Below are positions 33,164-43,871 of a DNA stretch of 64,000 nt, piece by piece. Origin of the DNA: Cheiracanthium punctorium (Eukaryota > Arthropoda > Arachnida > Araneae > Cheiracanthiidae); NCBI GenBank assembly GCA_038373885.1, contig JAWZYV010013145.1, forward strand, positions 62,001 through 126,000, in the 5' to 3' direction. Below the pieces are notes generated by a model. The model saw only the letters and a program-made list of their open reading frames with translations, searched no databases and had not been told where the DNA came from. A program made the translations under genes and the position numbers. How positions within the stretch are numbered: position 1 is the stretch's first letter; every line of letters begins with the position of its first letter.

Positions 33164-34383
33164 AAGGGTAATTCAAAACTAGAGGCACAAACCCGCAGGT
33201 GGGGTAGGATCAGGGCCTGATTACTAAAAAGGCTCGGGAAGCTTGAGCTTCCCCTCAGAATTTGAAGGGGGGCCTGAAAATGACTAAAAAACTGCAATAA
33301 AAATTTAAAAAAAAATTTAAATTATCTTTTAAGTTATTGTAAACATTTTTAATGAACAGAAGTGGCACTTTTCAGAACTCTTGATACTTCATGTCGCAAC
33401 ATTTCTAAATGGGTTGTTTGCGATGTCTTTGTCTGGGACATGGGCTGCAGTTGAGAGTTTTTTTCTATTATGGGGAATAATTTGGCCGGCAGAAAGGGGT
33501 AGACTTTTAATATGTAAATGTTAAACATCTTCTAAATGGCAAAATTAATTCTCAACTTCTTTGTTGTGATCGATGTCATCAAAACAAACAAAGAATTCCT
33601 GAAAAAAGCCATGTCTAATGAAAAATAAGACTCAATTAATAAAGTTTAATGTTCCAGTACGGTAATGTTTTTAGTTATCTGTTAATGTTTAAAGTAATTT
33701 CAAAAATAATGTAAAATTTCTTTACAATGAACTAAACTATTATGAAGATTAATGAATAAAATATTTTCAAGAAAGAAAAATTTCAGATTAATGAATAAAA
33801 TGCTTTTATCAAAGGAAATCATTAGAACTAATTACATCAATGAAATTTCATTTTTAGGAATAAAATATTTTTATGAAAGAAAATCATTAATACTTTACTT
33901 TTGCCAAACAAAAAGTGATGGGGGGGGGGCGAAATGAGACTGAGCTTCCCCTCACTTCAGCATCGGGCCCTGGGTTAGGATACACGAATGATGTTCAGAA
34001 TCACATAGCAGTGTGTAGTCGGAAAAGTCGTCTTAGAGTACCTGATACTGTTTTGGAAGAAGTGTTTAAATGTTCGTTAAATTTCTTAATCGAGTTTCAT
34101 AAATGATGGGCTTTTCTCCAAAAATCTCATCAATGAAGTGAAATTGTATTTGTAAAAACCATCAAATTTAGCCAAGTGCTTTTTGTGAAGAATTAGATTT
34201 TGACTAATCATGGTCAGAAAGTTCACTATTACTTCATCGATTATTACTACATCATTCTAAAGCGATTATTAACAGGTGCATCAAGGATGACGTTTTCGAA
34301 CCCACATTGCAATGTGATTTTGAATCGTAATTGTGTATCTTAACCTACCTGGAAGTTTGATCTTATAATTATGAATCACCCTG
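33164..34383. mobile_element. Mariner-like MITE interrupted by a hAT-like element
   Basis: Outer ends AAGGGTAATTCAAAACTAGAG and, inverted from the right, CAGGGTGATTCATAATTATAAG, with TA just outside each (33162-33163, 34384-34385). Removing the nested 33211-33972 element leaves about 460 bp without an ORF. The ends are diverged, so it is old. Confidence 0.55.
33211..33972. mobile_element. hAT-like element nested in the mariner-like MITE
   Basis: Left end CAGGGCCTGATTACT; the right end inverts to CAGGGCCCGATGCTGAAG. The flanks GGGTAGGAT and GGTTAGGAT form a near-perfect duplication. Around 33390-33500 a plus-strand frame reads AMSLSGTWAAVESFF and MGNNLAGRKG, faintly like the hAT C-terminal dimerisation region, but stops interrupt it. 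A GGGG run of ten lies near the right end. Confidence 0.6.
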
Positions 34384-36180
34384 TATATCGCCAAGCATTT
34401 CACCACTGTATGCCATTTGGAAGTGATTTAAATTAAGGTTGTGAAATATGATGACGCAAATAAACCATCGTCAGTTAAGTTAACCATACAATGATAATTG
34501 CGATGTGTTAAGAGTAGGTTTTGCACTTGATATTAGCTAATAATTGGCTGCTTCTAGCTCTCCCAACGATCTAACATATGGATAAAATAAATAAAAACTT
34601 TGTGAAAAAAGCACACATAAAATGTACTTATGTGTGCTTTTTTCACAAAGTTTTTGTTTATTTTATAATTTAGCACCCGTATTTTGAGTGTTTTTTTTAT
34701 AGCATGTGGATAGTAAAAGGCCTAATATGATGCATTTGTATATTTTGTTTACTAACCGAGAGAACATTACTAACTATTTCAAGCAAAGTATTTTCCATGC
34801 AGAGTTTCACAATTAAAGAATGTAAAATCGTGCGCGAATCGCAAATCAAAAGCAATTTAAAAAACATAATATAAATTAAAAAAAAATCTAAGTTTAAGAA
34901 CCACATTTATAGAAAGAAATTCACAAAACTTCAGTGCATTGGAATAAAAAGAAATAAAAGGAAATGAAAAATTATGGCAATTTGAAATATAAAGGACCAA
35001 AAAATCAAATATCGAAAGGACTTTTAGAAATATCTAGGAAAAATGATACTATAAATTGATGTAACAGTAATTCAATGATAAAATAATTGGAACAATTGAA
35101 ACTACTGCTCCATTGGTCAAATGTTGAACAGAAATAAATCCTGCGGTCAGCAAAATTTCAGTGAATACATCTTTAGAAAGTTATAAACATCTACAGAGTT
35201 TTCATGGAAAATACATGTAAGTGAGTATAAATAAATGGCTTCCTTTTAAAAAATATATCAAGTTATACATTTACTGCAATTCTCTCAATCAATCAATTAG
35301 ATTCAAACTTGGAAAGATGCCCAGCTTTAAAAACAGGCGAAGTGCTATATTTATAAGCTTATCTCTTTAAAAGCTGACGTCAGTCAACGCAAAATTTAAA
35401 ACAGAAAGAGTTGTTCCAGTTAATAAAGATTTTTACAGGATATAACGTCGCTTTATTTGATGCAAGATAAAATGCCATGGCTCCAATTTTAAGGTCAATG
35501 GTTTCTTTTAGCGGAAGAATTTTGTCGAATGTTGTTACCGCCTACGTCAAGATTTGCGTCAGAGAAGCAAGTGCCCCCTTTATTTCAAATCGTTGTGACG
35601 TCTTGGATCTCTGGGATAAAAATTTTGGATAGTAAAATCATGTAAGAATTTTTTTTTTTAAATGAAATGCATGTTCAAATCTCTAAATACCATACATATA
35701 TGCATTTTGAAGAAAAATATTTCGCTAATTTGCCAAAAATGCCATATTAAAATTGGCAATATATATGCTAAAGATAATCGTGAAAAGCATACCTACAAAG
35801 CTAGCACCGATATTACTTCCCATAGAACATTAGATTTTCATAATATGCTGAGTTCGTACCATTCTAGGACTATCAAAGCGAAACAATATTTGCAACCTCT
35901 ATCAAACCAGAAATATTATAAACACTTTGGCTCATAACATAGCACCAATAGTCGCGTTTAACATTTTTGTTCTTTTTTTTAATTTAGTTAACATTTGGGA
36001 GTGTGCTAAAAGAAATTTCTTTGAAAAAATGAATGAAGCAATTATTTCATCGGAAGATTATTGTCCTGACATTAGCTTTATTTTGCTTAAATAGTGTATA
36101 TTGATACAAAGAGCATTACTTCAATATATTGTTGAATTTCCGAAAGAACTATCTAGTTTTGCAAATATATATATTTTTTC
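34384..36180. other. No gene recognised
   Basis: AT-rich stretch whose only strong feature is the inverted repeat annotated separately. A 91-codon frame at 35662-35937 has no motif I know. Confidence 0.5.
34582..34666. repeat. Near-perfect 39-bp-arm hairpin
   Basis: Arms 34582-34620 and 34628-34666 are complementary with one mismatch around the 7-nt loop AATGTAC. The inner arm reads CTTTGTGAAAAAAGCACACA. The transcript would fold into a stem of microRNA-precursor size or slightly larger. No TSD is evident beyond AT-rich flanks. It may be a tiny foldback element or a small-RNA hairpin. Confidence 0.85.
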
Positions 36181-36390
36181 TACTGACCGGCCTCTGCCTC
36201 GAAGGCTTTGGCCACAACAGGCCGAAATTGTTGGTCTCTTCATTATGGGGGAACCTAGTAGGCGGACCAACTTCGCCCCATATGAAGGGACGGAAGTGAC
36301 AACCACGCCCAGTCGGGGATCGAACCCCGGCCGCCGGGAGTTGAACCCGAAACCGGAATACAGAGTACGTACACTTATGCAGCTTACCAT
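36181..36390 (-). repeat. tRNA-derived SINE-like fragment with B boxes
   Basis: On the minus strand there are two B-box-like motifs, GGGTTCAACTCC (about 36339-36350) and GGGTTCGATCCCC (36315-36327). Upstream at about 36374-36389 is TGGTAAGCTGCATAAG, which resembles an A box. The GC-rich body contrasts with the surroundings. It has no intact cloverleaf. The ORF-like frames across it are incidental. Confidence 0.5.
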
Positions 36391-36646
36391 TTCCAACATA
36401 CTACATCAATTTAAATCCCAGATGACGCAGTTCTAAAGAAAGCACAGGTAGGTCCACTACAAATTTTTTCAAAAGACGTGTTTCTGGAAAGAAATCTTCA
36501 CCAACAAATGAATTAGAGAGCTGTTATAATATAAGTTTAATTTCTCATTAAAAGGTGAAATTTTCGCCCCCTTCCTTCCAGTGGCAAAACAAACAACCGG
36601 AAACGCAACCGCAAAAATTTAATGTACCTATTCATAAGGTGTAGGC

Positions 36647-36831
36647 CAGATATGGGCAACCTTTGAAAAGTTACGATCCAAACTTCAGGATGCTTAGCGA
36701 GGTCGCAGGCCGTATAATTGGGTTTTTTATGGGATTTTGAATGGTTTATACGGGGTTTTGATATGTTCCGCAGATCGGATCAAAAGCCGTGGTGGGCCAC
36801 ATCGGGCCCGAGGGCCGGAGGTTGCCCGTAT
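36647..36831. mobile_element. Short hAT-like MITE
   Basis: Ends CAGATATGGGCAACCT and, inverted, CATACGGGCAACCTCCGG, enclosing GTGGGCCACATCGGGCCCGAGGG. The wording 'CAGnnnTGGGCAACCT ... GGCC' is typical of hAT (Charlie-like) MITEs. The flanks GTGTAGGC and GTATAGAC are a degraded 8-bp duplication. Confidence 0.6.
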
Positions 36832-37010
36832 GGGGTATAGACGGTGGATCAACCTGTATTAGAATCCAGAACTCGTAGTCTGTAGTCCCAGCAAACGGAC
36901 TTTGTGTTTCGTTTAAAATATTTTTCTAAACTGCAAAATCTTTAAGAAAACAGAACAACTCATGGAATTATTTTGAACTCTCAAATGTTAATGAATTATT
37001 CCAAGTACAG

Positions 37011-37130
37011 TGAAACCTCTCCGAGCGGCCACCCCTCTAATCTGCCAATTTTTCATGGCACTGATTTTTCGGCTCATAGACCTAATGCTAAAATAACCTC
37101 TATCAGCTGCCACCCGACCCCTTCTAAACG
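37011..37130. repeat. Pogo/Tigger-like terminal fragment
   Basis: Begins TACAGTGAAACCTCTCCGAG and continues CGGCCACC, similar to the ends at 38340-38428 and 39302. CAGTGAAACCTC-type ends flanked by TA are typical of pogo-group elements. No right end could be paired with it. Confidence 0.45.
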
Positions 37131-37322
37131 TCCACCGAGTGGGATCGTCCGTCTCATTTTTCGATAAATTCTGCTCACTCCATGCTTTAATTTTGAGCGG
37201 AAAAACTCAAGGTGAGGTTTATGGTCGAATATAAGACACAGGAATAACGTGCGAAGTCCATTTCCCACGGTTTCTCCTCCCTGACACAAACCGTATGTTT
37301 GTGTATATAAACGTTTTTACAA

Positions 37323-37529
37323 ATGAATTTTTGTGCCTTTCCGGCGCTGATTTCGTCCCTGACGAGGAATTTTCCGGGCGAGCTAGCTAAACTTTCAACA
37401 CAAGCGACTTTAGGGAAAATCGATGAAATTATCGAAAGTTCCAAAGCGGTTACAAACGAATCGGTTAGAGATCTGCTTTTTAAGGTTAAAAAAGAACTTG
37501 GAAAAGTGGTCGTTTCAGAGAAAAGTTAA
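37323..37529 (+). CDS. Hypothetical 68-codon ORF, possibly a transposon fragment
   Basis: Frame starting MNFCAFPALISSLTRNF, with a charged, helix-prone second half (KIDEIIESSKAVTNESVRDLLFKVKKELGK). It lies downstream of a pogo-like terminus and directly before a DINE-like element. It could be an exon or a piece of an element gene; I do not recognise it. Confidence 0.2.
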   Translation: MNFCAFPALISSLTRNFPGELAKLSTQATLGKIDEIIESSKAVTNESVRDLLFKVKKELGKVVVSEKS

Positions 37530-37569
37530 AACTTAAAAGAGACACAAATTGTATCTTTTTTTCAAAAAA

Positions 37570-38211
37570 TCTAGAGTGACTCCACTCGACTTTCCGAACA
37601 CTTACGATTAAGATCATTACCAAGCATTTAAATAAATTTAAATAGATGAATAATTCAAACATATATACCAAACTGAAACTCAATCGAATGCGCCGCTAGC
37701 GCGCTTTCAATAATTTCTCCCCATAGGCCATAATGTAAAAGAAATCTTTGTCGTAGCCCTGTAGAAAAACTATAAGCCCTATACACATCAAAATCAATAC
37801 CGGTCTTACGATGGTGATTTATAACATATATACCCAATTTGAGCTCAATCGAATGTACTGTTTAAACGCTAACGCACCTTCAAGAATTTCCCCCCATAGG
37901 CCATAATGTAAAAGAAATCGTTGTCGTAGCCCTGTAGAAAAACTATTGGTGCTATGCACACCAAAATCAATACCGGTCTTGCGACGGTGGTTTATAACAT
38001 ATATAACCAATTTGAGCTCAATCGAATGCCCCGTTTAGGAGCTATCTTGTTCACTCATACACACACACACACACACATACACACATACTTCTCGTAAAAA
38101 TCGCATAAATGAATTCAGAAGTCCTCAAAACGTGTCAATACACCAAAATCTCGAAGTCGAATTTTTTTCATGATTACAATACTTTCCTTACATGGTACAT
38201 GCTCGTAAAGT
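37570..38211 (-). mobile_element. DINE-like element, subfamily 1, copy 5
   Basis: Complete minus-strand copy. The CAGA end is mutated to TAGA (plus-strand TCTA at 37570), the 3' hairpin is intact, tandem units lie at 37680-38035, the CA-rich microsatellite at about 38055-38090, and the 5' hairpin end (GTAAAGT) at 38211 next to AAAAA. Confidence 0.7.
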
Positions 38212-38339
38212 AAAAATGTAAGAAGGCATTAAATAAAGTACTATTTTCTCTTTAGATAAGTTTTAAATTTCCTTTTAAACAACGAATATATGTCAGACTT
38301 GTTTATATTACGCATTATAGCAATTATCTTATAATAGTA

Positions 38340-38428
38340 CATAAAACCCTTCAGAGCGACCACCCCCCTCTCAGCGGCCAAACATTCTCGGTACGGTGGG
38401 GTGGCCGCTCAGAGAGGTTTAACAGTAC
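38340..38428. mobile_element. Small palindromic pogo-like MITE
   Basis: The left end TAAAACCCTTCAGAGCGACC inverts against the right end GGCCGCTCAGAGAGGTTTAA. It is TA-flanked within ACAGTAC. About 85 bp and non-coding. Its right part is also found inverted at 39302-39355. Confidence 0.5.
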
Positions 38429-39355
38429 TACTATTACGTTTTATGACATGACATGCGATCACTCAAGTATCACTTATTTTCTTGAAAAATTTATCTAACA
38501 ACAGCCAAGCAAAGTTCGTAAACAACTATTGTTTTCCTGTTTTGTTCACTTCTCAGTAACAATCGGAGAGAATTAATTCCTGACCTTTCACTTTCCCCGA
38601 ACACGTCTTTCTCCTTGCGCCCAATGATTGAAAGGCTGGATGCCTAATTGGGCACTATGCCAGACTGATCCAGTCTCATTTGGAAGTATAAATTGCGTTT
38701 CAAGTCCCCATGCACTCCACGTCCCCCCTCCCTACTAACACCGTTTTGGTCTGTTTTTCCCGTAGTCTGTAATTAAAACAACGACAGCAGTCTTTTACTT
38801 TAGTTTTGCAAAGATCATTAACCTCCCTTCAAAAAGGGATGATTTGGAGGTGGGGTTAAGTAATGCATTTTTGCAAAATAATTCAGTCTGGTTTAAAATT
38901 CTTCAAGGGATTGAAAAGTTATGCCGTTTTATTGTATGCCAATATTTCTCTTAGCCGAAACTACTCAAGATAACAATACGAAACTTTTTGAAGATTGCAG
39001 AAGGTAGTTGCTGAAACGAGTTCCATAAGAAAAAAAGAAGTTATTAAAAGAAATAGCGGTCTTTGTGAATATAAATCTTTTTCACTTAATTTTATTGTAT
39101 CCTGAATTTTAAAAAGAAACAGAGTTTGCATAAACACATTAAAAAAGCAAAACATTGATTTTGACTAAAAAAAAATGGTCAAGCCAGTTTGTCTTGCTGT
39201 AAAATATTGAGCGGCTTTGCTTGGTTGTTGTTAGAGAAATTTGTCGCGAAAATAAGTGATACTTGAGTGATCGCATGTCATGTCATAAAACGTAATAGTA
39301 GTACAGTTAAACCTCTCTGAGAGGCCACCCCACCGTACCGAGAATATTTGGCCAC
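38385..39355. repeat. Inverted duplication of about 150 bp with 0.7-kb spacer
   Basis: The stretch 38385-38530 (pogo-like end, ACAGTACTACTATTACG, ACATGCGATCACTCAAGTAT) reappears inverted at 39205-39355 with few changes. It includes unique-looking DNA beyond the MITE end, so it is an inverted duplication or the long terminal inverted repeats of a larger element whose core is 38531-39204. Confidence 0.75.
38560..38850 (+). repeat. Dispersed repeat X, copy 1
   Basis: Diverged member of a three-copy family with 43380-43720 and 51180-51500. Shared words include GACCTTTC-CTT, TGGATGCC/TAGATGCC, GTCTCATTTGG, TTTCCC-GT and GTCTGTAATTAAAACAAC. No ends, ORF or target duplication recognised. Confidence 0.6.
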
Positions 39356-39437
39356 TCAAGACAATGAATACCTAACTGTCAGTCTAGTGGCAAGGACTTG
39401 ATTTCAAGCCGGACAAATCAGGACTGACAGTATATTT

Positions 39438-39467
39438 GTCAAATATTAATTTTAATTAATATTTGAC
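39438..39467. repeat. AT-rich 12-bp-arm palindrome
   Basis: GTCAAATATTAA and TTAATATTTGAC around TTTTAA, in a TTTAATT-rich tract immediately upstream of the retrotransposon tail. Confidence 0.8.
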
Positions 39468-39528
39468 TTAATTTAATTTGTATTTGTCAATATTAATTTA
39501 ATTTGAAAAATCTAAATTAAATTCAATT

Positions 39529-39826
39529 TGGCGTATTCCACCTGCGCACCAATGGTACACCGGAACATCTCCTGGCTATCTTCTGGAATTTAAATGTGAT
39601 CGTGGCTCCCAGATTGCACTTGCTAGGCTTAAAAGTGGCCACTTTAAGTGTCTTTCGTATGAACATGGCAAGAAAATCCACCCCACTTGCAAGAAATGCT
39701 GTGATCATCCAGCCTCTCCAGAGCACATACTGAAGTTGTGTCGGACTTTCTAAGGAGGACTTAGCATCTGCTCCCCTTTTAGTTACTGATTTTCTGTCGG
39801 TCAACAATCTATTGGAGTTGATCTGA
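39529..39826 (+). pseudogene. 3' tail of a non-LTR retrotransposon ORF2
   Basis: The frame reads PPAHQWYTGTSPGYLLE, RGSQIALARLKSGHFKCLSYEHGKK, then CKKCCDHPASPEHIL, and after a frameshift GLSKEDLASAPLLVTDFL before TGA at 39824-39826. The RLRSGH-type motif and CxxC...PEHIL close the RNase H and C-terminal region of many arthropod non-LTR reverse transcriptase proteins. The reverse transcriptase itself is missing, as expected for a 5'-truncated insertion. One frameshift near 39745 confirms it is dead. Confidence 0.75.
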
Positions 39827-40181
39827 CTTATGTCAGATCTTTAAAGAGGATAAGCAACAACGAGGTATCACGAGGTTTTAAAACGTGAATATATAGTATA
39901 TCACAGAGATCTTTCCCATGACTACAAACAGGCATAAGACAGAAAACAGGACACACGGGCAAATACTTTTAATCTTGGTTTGCATTTAACGTTTACAAGT
40001 TTTTGTGTAAATAGTTACTGGTACAGGGTCATACGCAGAAAAAAAAAATTGGCGGAAGTTCCGAACGCTGGAAAAGTCAGAATTTTTCAGAAAAGGACTC
40101 CGCCATTATTATTTTGTTAGTAAAAATCGAATTTCGGAGAGGGTCAGGACATCCTGAACTACTCGTTGGATACGGCCTTAA

Positions 40182-40675
40182 CCCTTTAAAGCGCAGTATT
40201 CCCGCTCTGGGATCACCAAACTCTGACGTTTTGACTGTTGCCATTCACGAAGAAAAGATTTGATTTCTATAAAAATAGTTGCGGGTGACCTAGCTCCACG
40301 AGAATCCGTTACTTTTGAGCACGTCATTTCCCGTAAAAAAAATTGTCACTTATTTTTAACAGCACTGGCATTTGCTGGAAAATGGAAGAATGCGAAAACA
40401 GATGGATCGATTGCCCAATGCTGAAAAAAGGACTGCCGTTGCCATCGCTCGACTTAACTACCAGCAAGATGGCGGACGATCGAAACGTTCATCGCGTGCC
40501 ACAGATCGAGAGACCCTTTTTTGACGACAGCTGGCTGTGCAGCACAGCCAGCTGTCGTCAAAAAGGGGTCTCTAGATCAGTGGTTCGATCGTCCGCCATC
40601 TTGCTGGTGGTTAAGTCGAGCGATGGCAACGGCTGCCCTTTTTTCAGCATTGGGAAAGGGTTGCGCCTCAAAGGG
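40182..40675 (+). mobile_element. piggyBac-type foldback MITE, copy F
   Basis: Full-length, with TTAA at 40178-40181 and 40676-40679. The right hairpin arm has lost a short piece near 40580 (GATCAGTGGTTCGATCG in place of the full arm). Confidence 0.85.
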
Positions 40676-40980
40676 TTAACTGTTAGGTTCTTTGAAAAAA
40701 GCTAAAGCTTTGTAAAATAACACACATTAACGGTATTTATCAATCTGGACATTTTTCGAACGAAAAATTTTCGATTTTCATCAGCTGTAGTCCATACACG
40801 GACTGTATAGACTTCTGATGATGTGTGCATGTACCTTTGGGATGTACCTTTTACGTGTGTTATTTTACAGTACCTTTTGTATGTGCTATTTTGAACGTGT
40901 CCAGATTGATCTTTTAGGCATGTTATTTTAAAGCTTTAATTATTTCATCCTTTAAATACCGGTTTCCATTGACTGTTTTT

Positions 40981-41109
40981 ACTTTCCGAACATGTACCAT
41001 GTAAGGAAAGTATTGTAATCATGAAAAAATTCGACTTCGAGATTTTGGTGTATTTACACGTTTTGAGGTCTTCTGAATTCATTGATGCTATTTTTACGAG
41101 ATGTATGTA

Positions 41110-41149
<40 letters not shown>

Positions 41150-41816
41150 AGTGAACACGATAGCTCCTAAACGGGGGATTCGATTGAGCTCAAATTCGGT
41201 ATATATGTTATAAACCACCGTCGCAAGACCGGTATTGATTTTGGTGTGTATAGGACTTATAGTTTTTCTACAGGGCTACGACAAAGATTTCTTTTACATT
41301 ATGGCCTATGGGAGGAAATTCTTGAAAGTGCGCTAGCGTTTAAACGGTGCATTGGATTGAGCTCAAATTCGGTATACATGTTATAAACCACCATCGTAAG
41401 ACCGGTATTGATTTTCATGTGTATAGAACTTATAGTTTTTCTACAGGGCTACGACAAAGATTTCTTTTACATTATGGCCTATGGGGGGAAATTCTTAAAG
41501 TTCCGCTAGCGTTTAAACGGCACATTCGATTGAGTTCAAATTGGGTATACATGTTATAAACTACCATCGTAAGACCGGTACAGATTTTGATGTGTATAGG
41601 ACTTATAGTTTTTCTACAGGGCTACGACCAAGATTTCTTTTACATTATGGCCTATGGGGAGAAATTATTGAAAGTGCGCTAGCGTTTAAACGACGCATTC
41701 GATTGAGCTTCAGTTTGGTATATATGTTTGAATGATTCATCGATTAAAATTTATTTAAATGCTTGGTCATGATCTTAATCGTAAGTGTTCGGAAAGTCGA
41801 GTGGAGTCACTCCAGA
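40981..41816 (+). mobile_element. DINE-like element, subfamily 1, copy 6
   Basis: Complete copy directly after TTTTT and ending CAGA before TTTTTTG. Microsatellite at 41101-41150, with at least three full tandem units. All diagnostic parts are intact, so this is a good reference copy. Confidence 0.75.
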
Positions 41817-43379
41817 TTTTTTGTTGTTGCATTGTTTGCTTCATGGAACATTCTGACATCCATCCCTCCCCCGCACATGGCGGAAGTTTAAAGATCGCCT
41901 GCGAACTTAAGAAGCACTTATAGAAATTTACTCATAGTGTGCGCGTCATATTGCCTGTCTCATGCATGTCTACAATCAGGAGAAAACTTGTGGCACACCG
42001 GGTACATTAATTCGAAAAATCTTGTCGCAAGTGCATCTTTACTTAATACGGTGAACGAATAGTTGGCTTAAAAAAATATACGAAATTCTACTGCCAAAAA
42101 TGTGTAATCAGTAAATGGAATGAACTGACGTTTCGCAACTTTACTGTTAGTTCAGAACTTTGATCCATTTGACGCACGTGCCAGAATTTTAAGATGATGC
42201 TGTTGTTGTTGTTGTGAACATGTATGTCGGATTTGTGTGCTTAGCTCGAAGCGCGCTTATAAATCTTCGTCAGAAGGACAACACAAGGGGGGTTGCCCTC
42301 CGTTGGAGTCTTTCTATGCGGTCTTAACCCGTATTTACGCTAAGTTTCGGCGGAAACCACGGAAAACTCCGCACGGTTAAGTCAACGGACGCGTTATGAT
42401 GATGTTTCGTCATGTTTTCGATCATTTCGTTCATCGATATTCTACCCTGTGAAAAAAAAAAGGGGGAGAATGTTACATATTTATTGAAGGAAGGTTTCCG
42501 AAAATATAGTGTATACTACCGATGCTCAATTTGGACTGTAAAATTCGGAAACATAACCCGCATTGCGAAGTAAAATATTCACGGCAGCTAGAAAATCTTT
42601 ATCTTGCGCGTTTAAAATTTGCGTTCTGGATTTGTTTGTTTTTCTACTCATAGACGGCGCCACAAAAATTTGAATAAGCAGTTCTCTCGCTATCTTGGTG
42701 TCAGTGCGAAATTAATTCGAAAAGAGACGTACTGCGAGAAAAAAAAAAATCCTTGACCGTACTTTTACAGTAACATCTTTTACAGTGCTGGAAGGTTTCT
42801 GAACGTCTTTACGAAAAATAAGACATGCGACATGCTTCTGAACACTCTTCTGTCAGATGCGGAGACGTATGTGAATATTTTTCATCAGCATGCGGAAATG
42901 TTCCTGCAATTTTAAACTACACTTGCCACCCGATACTTTTATGATTTAGATTTTTTTTTTCGGGGGGGGGGGAGGGTACGGGTGCCCACATTATCAAGAC
43001 AATAGTTATTATTATCTTCCTTTTATTTTAACAACTGTAAGCTAAAATACTGAGGAGTGTTTTTTTTTGTTGTTGTTTTTTTGTTTTTTTTTCGTCCTAG
43101 AATACCATAAGAGTAAAAGAGACTCCAGACGTAATTTGCAATGCATAAAACACACGAATTCACTAAACAAATCATTTTACGTTTCTCTGATCGCGCAAAC
43201 AGTGTCAATGAAACAGACTAATAATTTTTATTCAGCATATTAATCTAAAATTAGACTAAAAAATATATGCATAAACATAAGTACCCATTTTCGAAGGATG
43301 ACTAGAGGTACTAAACGCTGAACAAATTTAGTAAATAATAATGTCAGGACAAATATTCAAAACACCACCGATCCGTGAC
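41817..43379. other. No gene recognised; one short dispersed repeat
   Basis: 42207-42282 (AACATGTATGTCGGATTTGTG, GCGCTTATAAATC, CGTCAGAAGGA) is repeated in diverged form at 46372-46452. A G-run of about 13 lies at 42962-42974. No ORF of note. Confidence 0.5.
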
Positions 43380-43720
43380 TGTGTAAAGAACTCCTTCATT
43401 AATCTGCTGTTTCATTTACTTTCTCCTAAGATAATCAAGAAATCCAATTTTTGACCTCTAGTTTCCCTGAACTGTAATTGTTTAGATGCCGAAGCACTAA
43501 ATGGCTAGATGCCTCAGTGGGCGCATTGCCAAACTGAGCAAGTCTCATTTGGTATAGTAATTGAGCATCCCACGCAATGAGGGGGGGCCCCTCTCTTCTC
43601 CCCCCTGCCCCCATTGCCATCTTTTGTTTTCCCATGTCTGTAATTAAAACAACAATGGTGCCTTCCAATTCGTTTGAGAAGATCAATTATGCCTTTCTTC
43701 GAATGGGGACGGGAACGTAT
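43380..43720 (+). repeat. Dispersed repeat X, copy 2
   Basis: Related to 38560-38850 and 51180-51500. Contains CACTAAATGGCTAGATGCCT, GTCTCATTTGG and GTCTGTAATTAAAACAAC. A TGGCTAGATGCCTCAGTGG stretch faintly resembles a pol III A box, but no B box follows. Confidence 0.6.
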
Positions 43721-43871
43721 CATGCTAAATGCATCGCTAAGTAATGGGATCCAAACCTTGTACGACTGAAAGATTCATCGATAGTCTAATCGTATCAACT
43801 GAAGTATGAGAATGTAACGTGAATCTGTGGTAAAACAAGTTTGCAGGGGAATTGTTTCCGAAGGAGGTTAA

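Noticed and set aside
36121..36436. 92- and 111-codon ORFs overlapping on both strands
   Set aside because: They lie across the SINE-like fragment, whose GC-rich body opens both strands by chance.
40343..40705. 120-codon ORF, and similar ones at 44586-44945, 51767-51967 and 57689-57919
   Set aside because: They read through the arms of the foldback MITE. The same sequence appears in several frames and orientations, so it is repeat DNA and not a gene.
5156..41735. Many similar ORFs of 60-70 codons beginning MGIYVINHHRKTGID and containing LRQRFLLHYGLWGEILES
   Set aside because: They recur only because the DINE-like tandem unit has no stop in that frame. Unit length varies (173-181 bp), so frames are not maintained, and there is no other coding signal.
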